Source: Patulibacter minatonensis DSM 18081
Lineage (GTDB): Bacteria; Actinomycetota; Thermoleophilia; Solirubrobacterales; Solirubrobacteraceae
DNA length: 64,000 nt
Assembly (NCBI RefSeq): GCF_000519325.1
Contig: NZ_KI912613.1
Location: forward strand, 3,382,754 to 3,446,753
Reading direction: 5' to 3'
This document shows, one piece after another, positions 1 to 7,749 of this stretch (its first letter is position 1; each line of letters starts with the position of its first letter). Under the pieces are notes generated by a model. That model did no database searches. It saw nothing but the letters and a program-made list of their open reading frames with translations, and was not told the origin of the DNA. Both the position numbers and the translations under genes were made by a program.

Positions 1-2
1 AT

Positions 3-221
3 ATGGGAGTGGCAGTTGCGGCCCTAGACGAGCTCGGAATTCCTCCGCAACTTATTGCGAAGATCAGTCCGCAGCTGCGCGGGGCACAGACCGCAGATGC
101 CTCGTACGGCGTCCTTCGGGGGCTCGAGACCGGCGCGTTGTCCCTGACCCCGTTCGAGCGCGAAATCCTGGACGAGGCAATTGGTGGTCTCGGCGGCGGT
201 CAGACAACCATGAACATCTAG
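3..221 (+). CDS. hypothetical small protein in integrative element (possibly 5'-partial)
   Basis: A 72-codon frame opens with ATG two bases into the window and ends in TAG. The translation is slightly acidic with no transmembrane segment or motif I recognise. Codon use is unlike the rest of the window: it contains cta, att, ctt, agt, gca, aca and other A/T-ending codons that resident genes avoid, which fits recently acquired DNA. The true start could lie to the left of the window. Function unknown; coding status is plausible but unproven. Confidence 0.3.
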   Translation: MGVAVAALDELGIPPQLIAKISPQLRGAQTADASYGVLRGLETGALSLTPFEREILDEAIGGLGGGQTTMNI

Positions 222-321
222 AGAGTAGGCGTCGACGATAGAAGTAGAGACCACCGTGGCGTCGAGGTCCACGCAATATGCCCAGATGCTTTCGGCTCCA
301 AGTTGAGCCTCGCTGGGCAGA

Positions 322-630
322 CTACGGAGACGCAAAGACGTCGTGATCGCCAATGCGGCGCCACCGAATTCCTTGAGTGTCGCCGATGGTTACCCACTCC
401 CAGGTCGCACGCCCGTCTGGGTCGTCCATGCTCCAAGTGACTTCCCAGACGCCCTCTGCGCCTTTCACCGGTTTGACCCGCATGCCGTTCGGCCATGGAG
501 CCGTTTCGCCGGCGGCAGCGCGCTCGGCCGCAGCGTTGAAGCGGGGGACGAGCTTGCGGAACTTCGCCTGGTGCTGCTTTGAGAGCCGCTTGTAGTCGCG
601 GTCGAACGCCGGGGTGGTCTGGAACTTCAC
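322..630 (-). CDS. RelE/ParE-like toxin of a type II toxin-antitoxin pair
   Basis: A 102-residue basic protein starting from GTG at 630. It begins VKFQTTPAFDRDYKRLSKQH, the usual opening of RelE/YoeB/ParE-fold toxins (short beta strand, then a basic helix), and ends in a beta-rich half with a basic C-terminus (IRWRRIGDH). Family members usually cleave ribosome-bound mRNA or poison gyrase; which applies here cannot be told. The start overlaps the antitoxin stop by four bases (GTGA), so translation is probably coupled. The long upstream extension in the same frame is antisense to other genes and was discarded. The pair probably stabilises the integrated element. Confidence 0.72.
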   Translation of the reverse strand: MKFQTTPAFDRDYKRLSKQHQAKFRKLVPRFNAAAERAAAGETAPWPNGMRVKPVKGAEGVWEVTWSMDDPDGRATWEWVTIGDTQGIRWRRIGDHDVFASP

Positions 631-920
631 TCGTCCGCGAGGGTGTCGAGGTGCGCAGCGAAGTCGTCCGCAGAGTCGTGCGTCGTGACCTCGCCGGCAG
701 CGACGTGGGCGTCGACCTCCCGCTCGCGGGTCTGCCAGCGCTCGGTCCAGAACCACTGCTGATCCGCGGCGACCGGGAGGTGGGGGCGGAGCTCGATCAC
801 GCCGTCCCGTTCGATGACCTCGACCTGGGCCCCCGGCTCGTCGAGGTGATACCGGCGGCGGACGTCGGCCGGCAGCGCGAGAGTTCCGCGGCTCTGCACG
901 GTGACGAAGGTGGAAGCCAT
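627..920 (-). CDS. AbrB/MazE-type (SpoVT-AbrB) antitoxin
   Basis: 97 residues. The N-terminal 45 residues (TFVTVQSRGTLALPADVRRR) match the swapped-hairpin AbrB DNA-binding domain: beta strand, 'RG.lalP..vR..y', then an acidic strand that reads EVIERDGVIELRPHL. The acidic C-terminal half would bind and neutralise the toxin. It is the first gene of a two-gene operon with the RelE-like toxin (four-base overlap), and such antitoxins normally repress their own promoter, which would lie just right of 920. Pairing an AbrB-type antitoxin with a RelE-fold toxin is a mixed but known arrangement. Confidence 0.75.
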   Translation of the reverse strand: MASTFVTVQSRGTLALPADVRRRYHLDEPGAQVEVIERDGVIELRPHLPVAADQQWFWTERWQTREREVDAHVAAGEVTTHDSADDFAAHLDTLADE

Positions 921-1045
921 TCATCGAGGATAGGCGGGTACGGCAACGCTGTAAAGCAGCAATGCGGCTTAATGGCTCCAGGAATGCGAGTCTAGGCCGG
1001 TGCCGCGGGGAAGCAGCGATTTCCCTCTTCGACCGTGTGCGTTGC

Positions 1046-1055
1046 TGTATATACA
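1046..1055. promoter_or_regulatory. AT-rich palindrome ahead of the lone AbrB gene
   Basis: TGTATATACA is a perfect 10-bp palindrome in the most AT-rich patch of the element; the AT run continues as TGGATATATTGG to about 1067. It lies 17 bases before the GTG of the following AbrB-type gene. AbrB-fold proteins prefer such flexible AT-rich DNA, so this is a reasonable promoter/autoregulatory operator. No clear -35 is visible. Confidence 0.4.
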
Positions 1056-1071
1056 TGGATATATTGGCCCC

Positions 1072-1311
1072 GTGAACCTCGTCAAGGTCCGCCGCGTCGG
1101 CAACAGCAACGTCATCTCGCTCCCGCGGGCTCTCGAGGCAGGTGGCTTCGAGCCGGGGGTGTCGGTCCTCATCGAGGACCTCGGGAACGGTGAGCTGCGC
1201 GTCCTTCTCAGTGACCAGGTTCGGGAACGCATCGGGGACGTCGGTCGGCGCATCGTCGAGGAGCGCGGTCACGCGCTTCGCGAACTCGCGGGTCACGATC
1301 GCGACGAGTAG
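1072..1311 (+). CDS. AbrB/MazE-type DNA-binding protein without a visible toxin partner
   Basis: 79 residues from GTG at 1072. The protein opens VNLVKVRRVGNSNVISLPRA, a textbook MazE/AbrB start ('vr.vGnS..isiPka'), followed by a strand ending RVLLSD and a charged C-terminal helix (ERIGDVGRRIVEERGHALRE). I chose the GTG because it places the AbrB motif at the N-terminus; the longer ATG form at 1000 adds an unrelated leader that runs across the AT-rich promoter patch. No toxin-like frame follows before the excisionase gene, so it is either an orphan regulator or an antitoxin that lost its toxin. Confidence 0.65.
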   Translation: MNLVKVRRVGNSNVISLPRALEAGGFEPGVSVLIEDLGNGELRVLLSDQVRERIGDVGRRIVEERGHALRELAGHDRDE

Positions 1312-1344
1312 GCGCTGGGCCCCTCCGTGACTCGAGGAGTCGGG

Positions 1345-1452
1345 TAGTCACTTGTGACCACCTCTCGAGCGCGCCACGCTCGTGGTGAGCACAAGCGACC
1401 ACTCCGTCGCCGCCGCCCTGTCATGCCGTGGTGGGCGCAAGTGCCCACTTCC
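1345..1452. repeat. three imperfect palindromic repeats between AbrB gene and excisionase
   Basis: Three related sites occur at 1345-1363 (TAGTCACTTGTGACCACCT), 1382-1405 (GTGGT...ACCAC arms) and 1431-1452 (GTGGGC-GCAAGT-GCCCAC). Each is a short dyad around an AAG/CTT centre and ends in CCAC, spaced roughly 40-50 bp. They sit just upstream of the excisionase-like gene, in the place where arm-type integrase or excisionase sites, or operators, would be expected. Function is inferred from position only. Confidence 0.4.
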
Positions 1453-1483
1453 GCCACGCACCTGACGACGGTAGGACTGCTCC

Positions 1484-1708
1484 ATGCGAACGAACCGCGG
1501 GGGAGAGGGGGCGCCGGTCCTGCGGCGGAGGTCGCTCACCCGCGAGGACGTGCTGACCGCCGCCGAGGTCGGCGAGCTGCTCAGGCTGCCGAAGTCGACC
1601 GTCTACGAGCTGGCGCGGCGCGGGGTGTTGCCGTCGGCGCGGCTTGGGCGGACGCTGCGGTTCGTCCGGGCTGACATCGAGCGGTGCGTGCGCGGGTCCC
1701 GCGGTTAG
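1484..1708 (+). CDS. excisionase-like helix-turn-helix protein
   Basis: 74 residues. The central part LTAAEVGELLRLPKSTVYEL, followed by ARRGVLPSARLGRTLRFVRADIERCV, is the standard excisionase/MerR-like winged HTH (HTH_17): helix-turn-helix, a short wing with GR.lRF, then a helix. Members bend DNA at att sites to favour excision or act as small transcriptional regulators. It converges on the integrase gene: the two stop codons overlap in TTAG at 1705-1708, so the pair is not a simple int-xis operon. Element-borne control of excision is the likely job. Confidence 0.75.
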   Translation: MRTNRGGEGAPVLRRRSLTREDVLTAAEVGELLRLPKSTVYELARRGVLPSARLGRTLRFVRADIERCVRGSRG

Positions 1709-3081
1709 TCGTCGCCGGCCGGCGGCCTGACGTGGTCGGGCGCCGGGAGCTCGCCGAAGGCCGCGTTGACCGCCGCGACCGCGGCGGCGTCGATCTTCGA
1801 GTGCAGGTAGCGGTTCGTCGTCTCGATCTTCGCGTGGCCGAGGATGTCGCGGACCGAGACCAGCGGCATCGAGCGGGCCATGACCGAGCCGGCCGCGTGG
1901 CGCAGGCCGTGGAGCTTCACATCGCGGAGGCCTGCGGCGTCGCGGGCGCGCTTGTAGCGGGAGCGCATGGCCGAGCCGTCGAGGCGGCGGCCCAGGCGGT
2001 TGACGAAGACGTAGTCGTCCGGGCCCATGAAGTCCTCGCGGGCGCCGACCCGGGCCAGGGCCCTCGTGGCGGGGCGGGGGACCGGGACCTCGCGGGCGCG
2101 TCGTGATTTTGTGCTCGTCTCCTCGCCGGCCGACACGTTGCGGCTGACCGTGAGGATCGCGCCCGACATGTCGGCGAGGAACACGACGTCGTCCCAGCGC
2201 AGCGCGAGGCCCTCGGAGAGCCGCAGGCCCGAGAAGAAGAGGAGGCGGAAGAAGTCCGCGTCGCGCTGATCTTCGGCCCGGCGGGCCTCGAGCTCTGCCT
2301 CCTGGTGCTCGACCGGGACGCCGCGGAAGGTCCGGATCCCGCGGTGCAGCCCCTGCTCGCAGGCGCGCGCGAGGGCCTCGACCTCCTCGTACTCGTAGAA
2401 GTCCAGACGGGCCGCCGGCGGCTCGCGGCGGCGCGACGTGGCGGCCACCGGGTTCTTCTCGAGCTCGTAGGTGTCGGCCCGCATCGCGTAGGCGAAGATC
2501 GCGTGCAGCGTCTGGCGGTGGCGGTTGACGTTGCGCCCGGAGAGCCCCGCCGCGTCGAGCGCCGACAGCCATCGGGCGACTTCGCGCGGCGTCACGTCCT
2601 GCACCGGTCGGTCGCCGAAGGCGCGCATCAGGCGGCCCTCGCAGGTCCCCTGGCCGCGCCGGTGCTTCGTCCCGGGCTCGGCAAGCATCGAGCGTTGGTT
2701 CGCGAGCGTCGAGGGCTTTGCGCCCTCAACTGTCCTCAGGTGGGTGAGCCACTCGCCGGCCAGGCGCCGGACCGTCAGCGTCGCGTCGATCGCCTCGCGC
2801 GCCCTGCGGGCGGCCGCCTGGTCCTCGACCTCCGTGACCTGCGCGAGGGCCGCGAGGTAGGCCGTGCGCTCGTCGAGCCAGCCGTCCGGCGTGCGTCCGC
2901 GGCGCTTGTGCCAGCTGCCGTCCCTATCGCGTTCGATCCAGGCCGGACCGAGTCGGCGTTTCACCTGCCGGCCCTCGCTCCGCCACTTCGCCTCGAAGAA
3001 CGGCGTGCCGTCCTTTGCGACCCGGACGACGACGGCCGGCGCGGGGGCGGTCGGCGCGGTCGTGGTGCTCGAACTGGGCAT
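1705..3081 (-). CDS. tyrosine site-specific recombinase (phage-type integrase)
   Basis: 458 residues. An arm-binding-like basic N-terminus (to about 70) is followed by a SAM-like core-binding domain (about 100-205) and the catalytic domain (about 225-435). Catalytic residues are visible: R287 in FFSGLRLSE, K325 in TSTKSRRAREV, H391/R394 in LHGLRHAAGS, H416 in LGHAKIETTNRY and the nucleophile Y425. It should cut and rejoin the element at its att sites. The start codon faces the truncated tRNA-Gly copy at 3299-3342, the usual int-next-to-att arrangement. All catalytic residues are present, so the enzyme appears intact. Confidence 0.93.
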   Translation of the reverse strand: MPSSSTTTAPTAPAPAVVVRVAKDGTPFFEAKWRSEGRQVKRRLGPAWIERDRDGSWHKRRGRTPDGWLDERTAYLAALAQVTEVEDQAAARRAREAIDATLTVRRLAGEWLTHLRTVEGAKPSTLANQRSMLAEPGTKHRRGQGTCEGRLMRAFGDRPVQDVTPREVARWLSALDAAGLSGRNVNRHRQTLHAIFAYAMRADTYELEKNPVAATSRRREPPAARLDFYEYEEVEALARACEQGLHRGIRTFRGVPVEHQEAELEARRAEDQRDADFFRLLFFSGLRLSEGLALRWDDVVFLADMSGAILTVSRNVSAGEETSTKSRRAREVPVPRPATRALARVGAREDFMGPDDYVFVNRLGRRLDGSAMRSRYKRARDAAGLRDVKLHGLRHAAGSVMARSMPLVSVRDILGHAKIETTNRYLHSKIDAAAVAAVNAAFGELPAPDHVRPPAGDD

Positions 3082-3280
3082 CTCGGCGGGGCGGGGAAGT
3101 AATGGGACGGCGGGCTGCGCGGGGGCTCGGATCTGGACCTTCGGAGTGCGGCCCGACGGCCCGTCAAATTCCTGGGTACCAGCGAAACGGCTGCGGGTAC
3201 CACTCCGGGTACCAGACGCCGCGAAGACGTCTAGAAAACTGGCATCTTCGCTGTAAAGAACCCCAGTCTCCTAGTCGTTT

Positions 3281-3342
3281 CGGACTCCGATAGTCCGGTT
3301 CCCAAGCTGAGGGTCGCGAGTTCGAATCTCGTCTGCCGCTCC
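3281..3342 (+). other. attachment-site junction: displaced 3' part of tRNA-Gly(CCC)
   Basis: Bases 3299-3342 read as the 3' part of a glycine tRNA: anticodon loop TTCCCAA (anticodon CCC), GCTGA stem half, variable GGGTC, T-stem GCGAG/CTCGT with loop TTCGAAT (3316-3332), acceptor half CTGCCGC (3333-3339) and discriminator T. The matching 5' half (expected GCGGCAG and a TCAGC stem) is absent upstream, so this is not a gene. It is what remains when an element integrates into a tRNA 3' end. A CGGACT/AGTCCG inverted repeat (3281-3297) abuts it on the element side and may be an integrase core site. The intact tRNA should lie beyond the left edge of the window. Confidence 0.8.
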
Positions 3343-3344
3343 TC

Positions 3345-3383
3345 AGAGGCGCCCCGCGTGAGCGGGGCGCCTCTCTTGTTCTC
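3345..3383 (+). terminator. intrinsic terminator of the disrupted tRNA-Gly
   Basis: A perfect 13-bp stem AGAGGCGCCCCGC / GCGGGGCGCCTCT with a GTGA tetraloop (3345-3374) is followed by CTTGTTCTC. It sits directly after the tRNA 3' fragment, where the tRNA terminator is expected, and was left behind by integration. Confidence 0.85.
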
Positions 3384-3760
3384 GGGCCCATCGTGCAAGC
3401 CTCTCCGGCGGCGTCCCACGGTGGCCGGGTCCGGCGAACCGCTCGCCGGGACACCGCAAGCTGTCCGCGGCGACGTCAGCGCGAACGCTCTGGCGGGGTG
3501 GTTCTCGACTCGTCGGGATCCAGCGGACGGGTCCATGCCTCGTGGCGCAGGGCCGACGCGGTGCTTCAGGCCGCGTCGAGCACGCGGTCGGACGGCACCC
3601 CGTCGATCCCGGTATCGGTCGACCGACGGGTGTGCGGACCCGATGTTCCGTCATTTGGCGGATCGAATCCCGGGCTCGGTCGATGTACGGTCCGCCGGTG
3701 CTCCGACCAGTCGGCCGACGTCCATCACCCGAGGCCGCTGCGCCATGGGCCGGACGTGAC
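3384..3760. other. non-coding interval between integration scar and CHAP gene
   Basis: I see no convincing gene: the frames crossing it are out of phase with the downstream protein's signal peptide or lack any recognisable domain. GC drops slightly around GTCATTTGGCGGATCGAAT (about 3650), which could hold the promoter for the following secreted protein. Confidence 0.4.
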
Positions 3761-5584
3761 GTGGCACGCCGCCTCAGCATCCTGCTGGCGTTCGCCGTCG
3801 CGCTCTTCGCGGTCCTGGCTGCGCCCGGATCGAGCGAGGCGAAGGCCAGGAAGGCACCGTTCGTCACGCAGCCGGCTCCGCAGCTTCGAGCCGCCGCGAA
3901 GGGCGCCAGGACGATCCTGGTGTCCGCCCGGGCCACGCGCGGGGCGACCTGCGTCGCGAACGTCAGCGTCAAGAAGGTGAGCCAGACCCTCGCGAAGGTG
4001 AAGGCGACCAAGAAGGGGCGTGCCTCCTGGCGCTGGCAGATCCTGCCGACCTCGCCTTCCGGTACGTGGCGCTTCAAGGTGACGTGCACGAAGGGCAGGA
4101 AGAAGGGCTCCGCCACGCGGCAGGTGCTCATCGTCACCGGCAACAAGACCGGCAGGGGTCCTATCGGCGACCCCACGTCGCTCGTGAACCCGGACGGCGA
4201 GATCGCCGGCCTGGGCGGTGACGATTGCGGCCCGTTCAATTCCCCGCCGCTCAAGCAGTGCACGTGCCTGGCCTGGCAGAAGCGCCGCGACGTGTACGAC
4301 ACGTCGGTCGCCCGCGGCGTTCCCAGGGTGGGAGGACGGGGCGGCGGCTATTTCGTGTGGGACGGGGGCCAGTGGCTCGTCAACGCCAAGCGCGGCGGTT
4401 TCCCGACGGGGAGCCAGCCCGTCGCCGGAGCCCTCGTGGTCTGGGGCGTGGCCAACAGCGCGTCGTACGGGCACGTCGCGTACGTCGAGAAGGCCGAGTC
4501 GCCGACTCGCGTGCTGGTGACCGAGTGCAACTACGACTGGAAGGGGAGTTGCCGCACCATCTGGATGAACCCGATCGCGAAGGGCGACCTCCAGGGCTAC
4601 ATCTACGGAGGACCGGCGGGGAGTGCCCCGGGCGCGAGCCCGGGAGACACCGTGGGAGGAGCATCCCCGGCGAGCACACTGCCGTCGTTCGGTGGTGCCG
4701 GGTGGCAGACGGCCTTTCGCGCGAGCGACGGGGGGCTGTGGACCATCGGCGGCGACAACCGCGGAGCGCTGGGGCTGGGCGTGGCGGCGAACACGAGTCC
4801 CGCGATCACGCGGGTGCAGGGCGGCGGGTGGCAGACCGCGTTCAGCGGCAGCGATGGCGCGCTCTGGGTCGTCGGGAAGGACAACAAGGGCTCGCTGGGT
4901 CTTGGGATGAAGCCCGGGACGAGTCCGAGCATCGCCGGGCTCGCGTCCGGGGGCTGGGTCTCCGCCTTCCAGGCGTCCTCGAACAGCCTGTGGGTGGTCG
5001 GCGCCGACAACAAGGGCGATCTGGCGCTCGGGATGGATCCCGCCTCGAGCCCGAGCATCGCCGCTCTCGCGGGTGGCGGATGGCAGGCCGCGTTCCAGGC
5101 GAGCAGCCATTCGCTCTGGGTGATCGGGAAGGACAGCAAGGGCGACATGGGGCTCGGGATGCGACCCGGGACCAGCCCGAGCGTCACGGGGGTCGAAGGT
5201 GGCGGGTGGCAGGCGGCGTTCCAGGCCAACGATCGCTCGCTCTGGGTCGTCGGAGCGGACAACAAGGGCAATCTCGGTCTCGGAATGGCAGATGGCACGT
5301 CGCCGAGCATCACGGGCATGGCCGGTGGTGGCTGGGAGGCCGCGTTCCAGGCGAGCGACAACACGTTGTGGATCGTCGGGAAGGACAACAAGGGCGCGAT
5401 GAACCTCGGGATGAAGCCGGGCACCAGCCCGAGCATCACGGGGCTGTCCAACGGTGGTTGGGAGGCGTCGTTCCAGGCTCCCGACGGGCGTCTGTGGGTC
5501 ATCGGATCGGACAACAAGGGCGCGTTGGATCTCGGATTGGCGGACGGCTCGAGTCCCGCGATCTCGAGCTATTCACCGAGTTGA
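3761..5584 (+). CDS. secreted CHAP-domain enzyme with seven-repeat C-terminal propeller
   Basis: 607 residues from GTG at 3761, chosen because it starts a clean signal peptide (VARRLSILLAFAVALFAVLA, cut near SEAKA). A linking Ig-like region precedes a CHAP amidase/peptidase domain (about 150-285) with QCTCLAW (catalytic Cys167) and SYGHVAYVE (His238). Residues about 313-606 are seven near-identical 42-residue repeats of the type GGWQAAFQAS..LWVVG.DNKG..LGM.PGTSPSI, similar to repeats that decorate actinobacterial exoenzymes and likely forming one beta-propeller that binds sugar or cell wall. Probable role: extracellular cleavage of peptidoglycan. The longer frame to 3542 would add unrelated residues ahead of the signal peptide. 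Confidence 0.85.
   Translation: MARRLSILLAFAVALFAVLAAPGSSEAKARKAPFVTQPAPQLRAAAKGARTILVSARATRGATCVANVSVKKVSQTLAKVKATKKGRASWRWQILPTSPSGTWRFKVTCTKGRKKGSATRQVLIVTGNKTGRGPIGDPTSLVNPDGEIAGLGGDDCGPFNSPPLKQCTCLAWQKRRDVYDTSVARGVPRVGGRGGGYFVWDGGQWLVNAKRGGFPTGSQPVAGALVVWGVANSASYGHVAYVEKAESPTRVLVTECNYDWKGSCRTIWMNPIAKGDLQGYIYGGPAGSAPGASPGDTVGGASPASTLPSFGGAGWQTAFRASDGGLWTIGGDNRGALGLGVAANTSPAITRVQGGGWQTAFSGSDGALWVVGKDNKGSLGLGMKPGTSPSIAGLASGGWVSAFQASSNSLWVVGADNKGDLALGMDPASSPSIAALAGGGWQAAFQASSHSLWVIGKDSKGDMGLGMRPGTSPSVTGVEGGGWQAAFQANDRSLWVVGADNKGNLGLGMADGTSPSITGMAGGGWEAAFQASDNTLWIVGKDNKGAMNLGMKPGTSPSITGLSNGGWEASFQAPDGRLWVIGSDNKGALDLGLADGSSPAISSYSPS
4691..5575 (+). repeat. seven tandem 126-bp coding repeats
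   Basis: The propeller part of the CHAP protein is encoded by seven in-frame units of 126 bp (42 codons) with no length variation. The regular unit and high identity suggest recent amplification and possible copy-number change by recombination. Confidence 0.85.
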
Positions 5585-5684
5585 CGGAGGTCATCGCCGG
5601 CCGCTGCGACCTCGACCACGTCCGCGGAGTCGCACGGCCCGATGCACGGCGCGGGAGCGCGTCCGGGTCCGGCGAGCTCGGCCA

Positions 5685-6035
5685 TCAGCCGAGCTTGAAG
5701 CGCACCACCCGCGGCCCCGGACCCTTGCAGACGATCCGGAAGCGGCCCGACGCAGTCGAATCCCGGCAGACGTAGCTGCGGATCCTCACCGCCCCGGGAC
5801 CCTGGACGACCGTCTCGCGGCCCCACCTCCGGGCGATCGTGCGGGCGTTGGCGCACGAGGTGCCGGTCGCCCGGATGCTCACCGCGTCCGCGGGGTCGCT
5901 GCCCGTGGGCCCCATGTCCTTCACGGACTTGCAGGACTTCGCGGTCGCGGCCGCCGACGAGGTGCCGGGTGCGACACCGGCAGCGAGGGTCAGGGCGCAG
6001 AGGGCGGGAACGGCCAAGGCATGCGTGCGGGGCAT
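5685..6035 (-). CDS. small secreted protein, unknown function
   Basis: 116 residues starting MPRTHALAVPALCALTLAAG, a signal peptide ending near SSAAA. The mature part is about 87 residues with four cysteines (SCKS, TSCAN, SYVCRD, RIVCKG) that could form two disulfides, and a basic C-terminus. It resembles the small secreted proteins common in Solirubrobacterales but I cannot assign a family. It is divergent from the membrane-anchored gene at 6117, with about 80 bp between the starts. The long upstream extension in the same frame is antisense to that gene. Confidence 0.6.
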   Translation of the reverse strand: MPRTHALAVPALCALTLAAGVAPGTSSAAATAKSCKSVKDMGPTGSDPADAVSIRATGTSCANARTIARRWGRETVVQGPGAVRIRSYVCRDSTASGRFRIVCKGPGPRVVRFKLG

Positions 6036-6116
6036 GCGGGGCCCGGTACCCCGGACGGCGGACGCGAACAGGTCCGGGTCGCGGCCGTCGGGGATGCCGT
6101 GTGCGACGGTGTCGGG

Positions 6117-7613
6117 ATGTCCCGCCCCCGCACACGTCGACCACGCCGCCGCACCGTCGCCGCGGCCGTCGTGCTCGTCGCGACGATCGTCGTCGTCGCC
6201 TGGCTCGTGCTCGGCGGCGGGAGCGATGACGACGAGCTCGCGGAGCTCCGGGCGCTCCCCGACGTCGCGACGGCCACGACCGACGACGGGGACGTGCTGG
6301 TGGGCCTCCGCGCCGGAGCGGCACCCCGACAGATCGCCACCGTGCTGGACCGGGCGCCGGACGACGCCGGCCGTACGACGCTGCGGCTCGGCCGGGCGTC
6401 GCTCGAGGTCGAACGAGGCGACCCTGCGGACGACGAGCTCCTCCGCGCCTTCGTCGCGCTCTCGGCGGTCCGGTCGCCCGGCGGCATCGCGACCATCGAG
6501 CGGCTCTCCGCCGACCAGCGCGTCGAGGTCGAGGTCCGGCGACCGGAGCAGGCGGCGCCCCTCGCGCGCGAGATGCTCGCGAGGCTCACCACGCAGGGAC
6601 GACCGGTCCGCGGGATCGATCGCATCGAGGTCGCGCTGCAGGACGCCTTCCAGTCGGACCCGAAGCCGGTGACCCTGGGCCGGCTCGGCGCCACGGACGG
6701 GCGCGTCGAGCGGGCGATGCTCGACGCCGCGATCGCGCTGCGCGAGCGCCGGCCGCGGGTGGCGGTGGTCGGCTCGAGCATCGAGCTGCGTCCGCGGGCC
6801 GACGGCGCCGGTGACGCGGGGGCCGCGTGGCGGGCGGCCGCCGCGGCGATCGACCTCCCGGCGGCGGACCGCCGCGACGCGCAGATCTACGTCGACGAGG
6901 CGTCCACCGAGGACGGCCGGGAGCGGACGCACACGCTCCTGTCCGGACCCGCCGGTGCCGACGCCGACCGGGCGCTGGCGTTCCTGCGATCGGTGTCCGG
7001 CGTGGTGTCCGCGCCGTTCGCGAGGACCGACCTGTCCTTCGCACAGGGCGACGCGCGGACCCTGCGGGCGGCACGCTCCCTCGCGGCGTCGGCCGAGGAC
7101 GCCGGCGCCCGACGGCTCCGGCTCTCCGTGGAGGCCGACGGCGCGAGGGAGACCTCCGGCGACGAGGACCGCTCCGGTCGCGGGGCCGCCGACGACACGG
7201 CCCGGACGCAGATCGAGGACACCCCCGCCCGGGTCCGTGCGCTCCTCCCCGGCGTCGCACGCACCCGTCGGCTCGGCATCCGGGCCCTGGTCTGGACGAG
7301 GCCCGCGGGCGCGCTCGCGCGGCTGACGATCGCGACGCCCGGGTGGCTCGACGAGGCGGACCCGGCCGACGACCCGTCGAAGGTCCTGCGACGTCTGTCC
7401 CGTGCCGTCCGGGCGCTCGGCTGGCAGGACACGGCGCGCTTCGGGCTCCCGCTGCCGCGCGGCACCTGCGAGGACCACCCCTCCGCGCACGGCGTGACGC
7501 AGATCGAGTCCACGAGCGACGGCCGGACCCGCACCATGGGGACCGTGAACGACTGCACCGGCGCCGACGACCTCGCGGCGGGCCGCGCGGCCTGGAACGC
7601 GACGGCGGACTGA
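6117..7613 (+). CDS. membrane-anchored extracytoplasmic protein, unknown function
   Basis: 498 residues starting at ATG 6117. An Arg-rich N-terminus (MSRPRTRRPRRR) is followed by one transmembrane helix (VAAAVVLVATIVVVAWLVL, about 14-32) and a long acidic region outside the membrane. Several mixed alpha/beta segments have no catalytic motif I recognise; a CEDHP...NDC pair near the C-terminus may form a disulfide. Orientation (positive-inside) puts the bulk outside the cell. The frame continues far upstream but that part is antisense to the secreted protein at 5685-6035. Confidence 0.65.
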   Translation: MSRPRTRRPRRRTVAAAVVLVATIVVVAWLVLGGGSDDDELAELRALPDVATATTDDGDVLVGLRAGAAPRQIATVLDRAPDDAGRTTLRLGRASLEVERGDPADDELLRAFVALSAVRSPGGIATIERLSADQRVEVEVRRPEQAAPLAREMLARLTTQGRPVRGIDRIEVALQDAFQSDPKPVTLGRLGATDGRVERAMLDAAIALRERRPRVAVVGSSIELRPRADGAGDAGAAWRAAAAAIDLPAADRRDAQIYVDEASTEDGRERTHTLLSGPAGADADRALAFLRSVSGVVSAPFARTDLSFAQGDARTLRAARSLAASAEDAGARRLRLSVEADGARETSGDEDRSGRGAADDTARTQIEDTPARVRALLPGVARTRRLGIRALVWTRPAGALARLTIATPGWLDEADPADDPSKVLRRLSRAVRALGWQDTARFGLPLPRGTCEDHPSAHGVTQIESTSDGRTRTMGTVNDCTGADDLAAGRAAWNATAD

Positions 7614-7749
7614 GCGCGAGCCGGCGTCCGCGCGCCGAGTTCTCGACGTCGGGCCGGACACGCCGGCACGGAGCATCGTCCCAGCGCCGTCGAGACCGTC
7701 CGCCGCGTTCACCCGGGCGCGCCGCGGTGCGTGTCGCGCGCCGGTCGGC

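Noticed and set aside
3281..3342. A complete tRNA-Gly gene
   Set aside because: The T-arm and acceptor 3' half are good, but the 5' acceptor, D-arm and 5' anticodon stem are missing upstream. It is a displaced fragment at an integration site.
3542..3760. N-terminal extension of the CHAP protein
   Set aside because: It would put about 73 unrelated residues ahead of a clear signal peptide; GTG 3761 gives a normal secreted protein.
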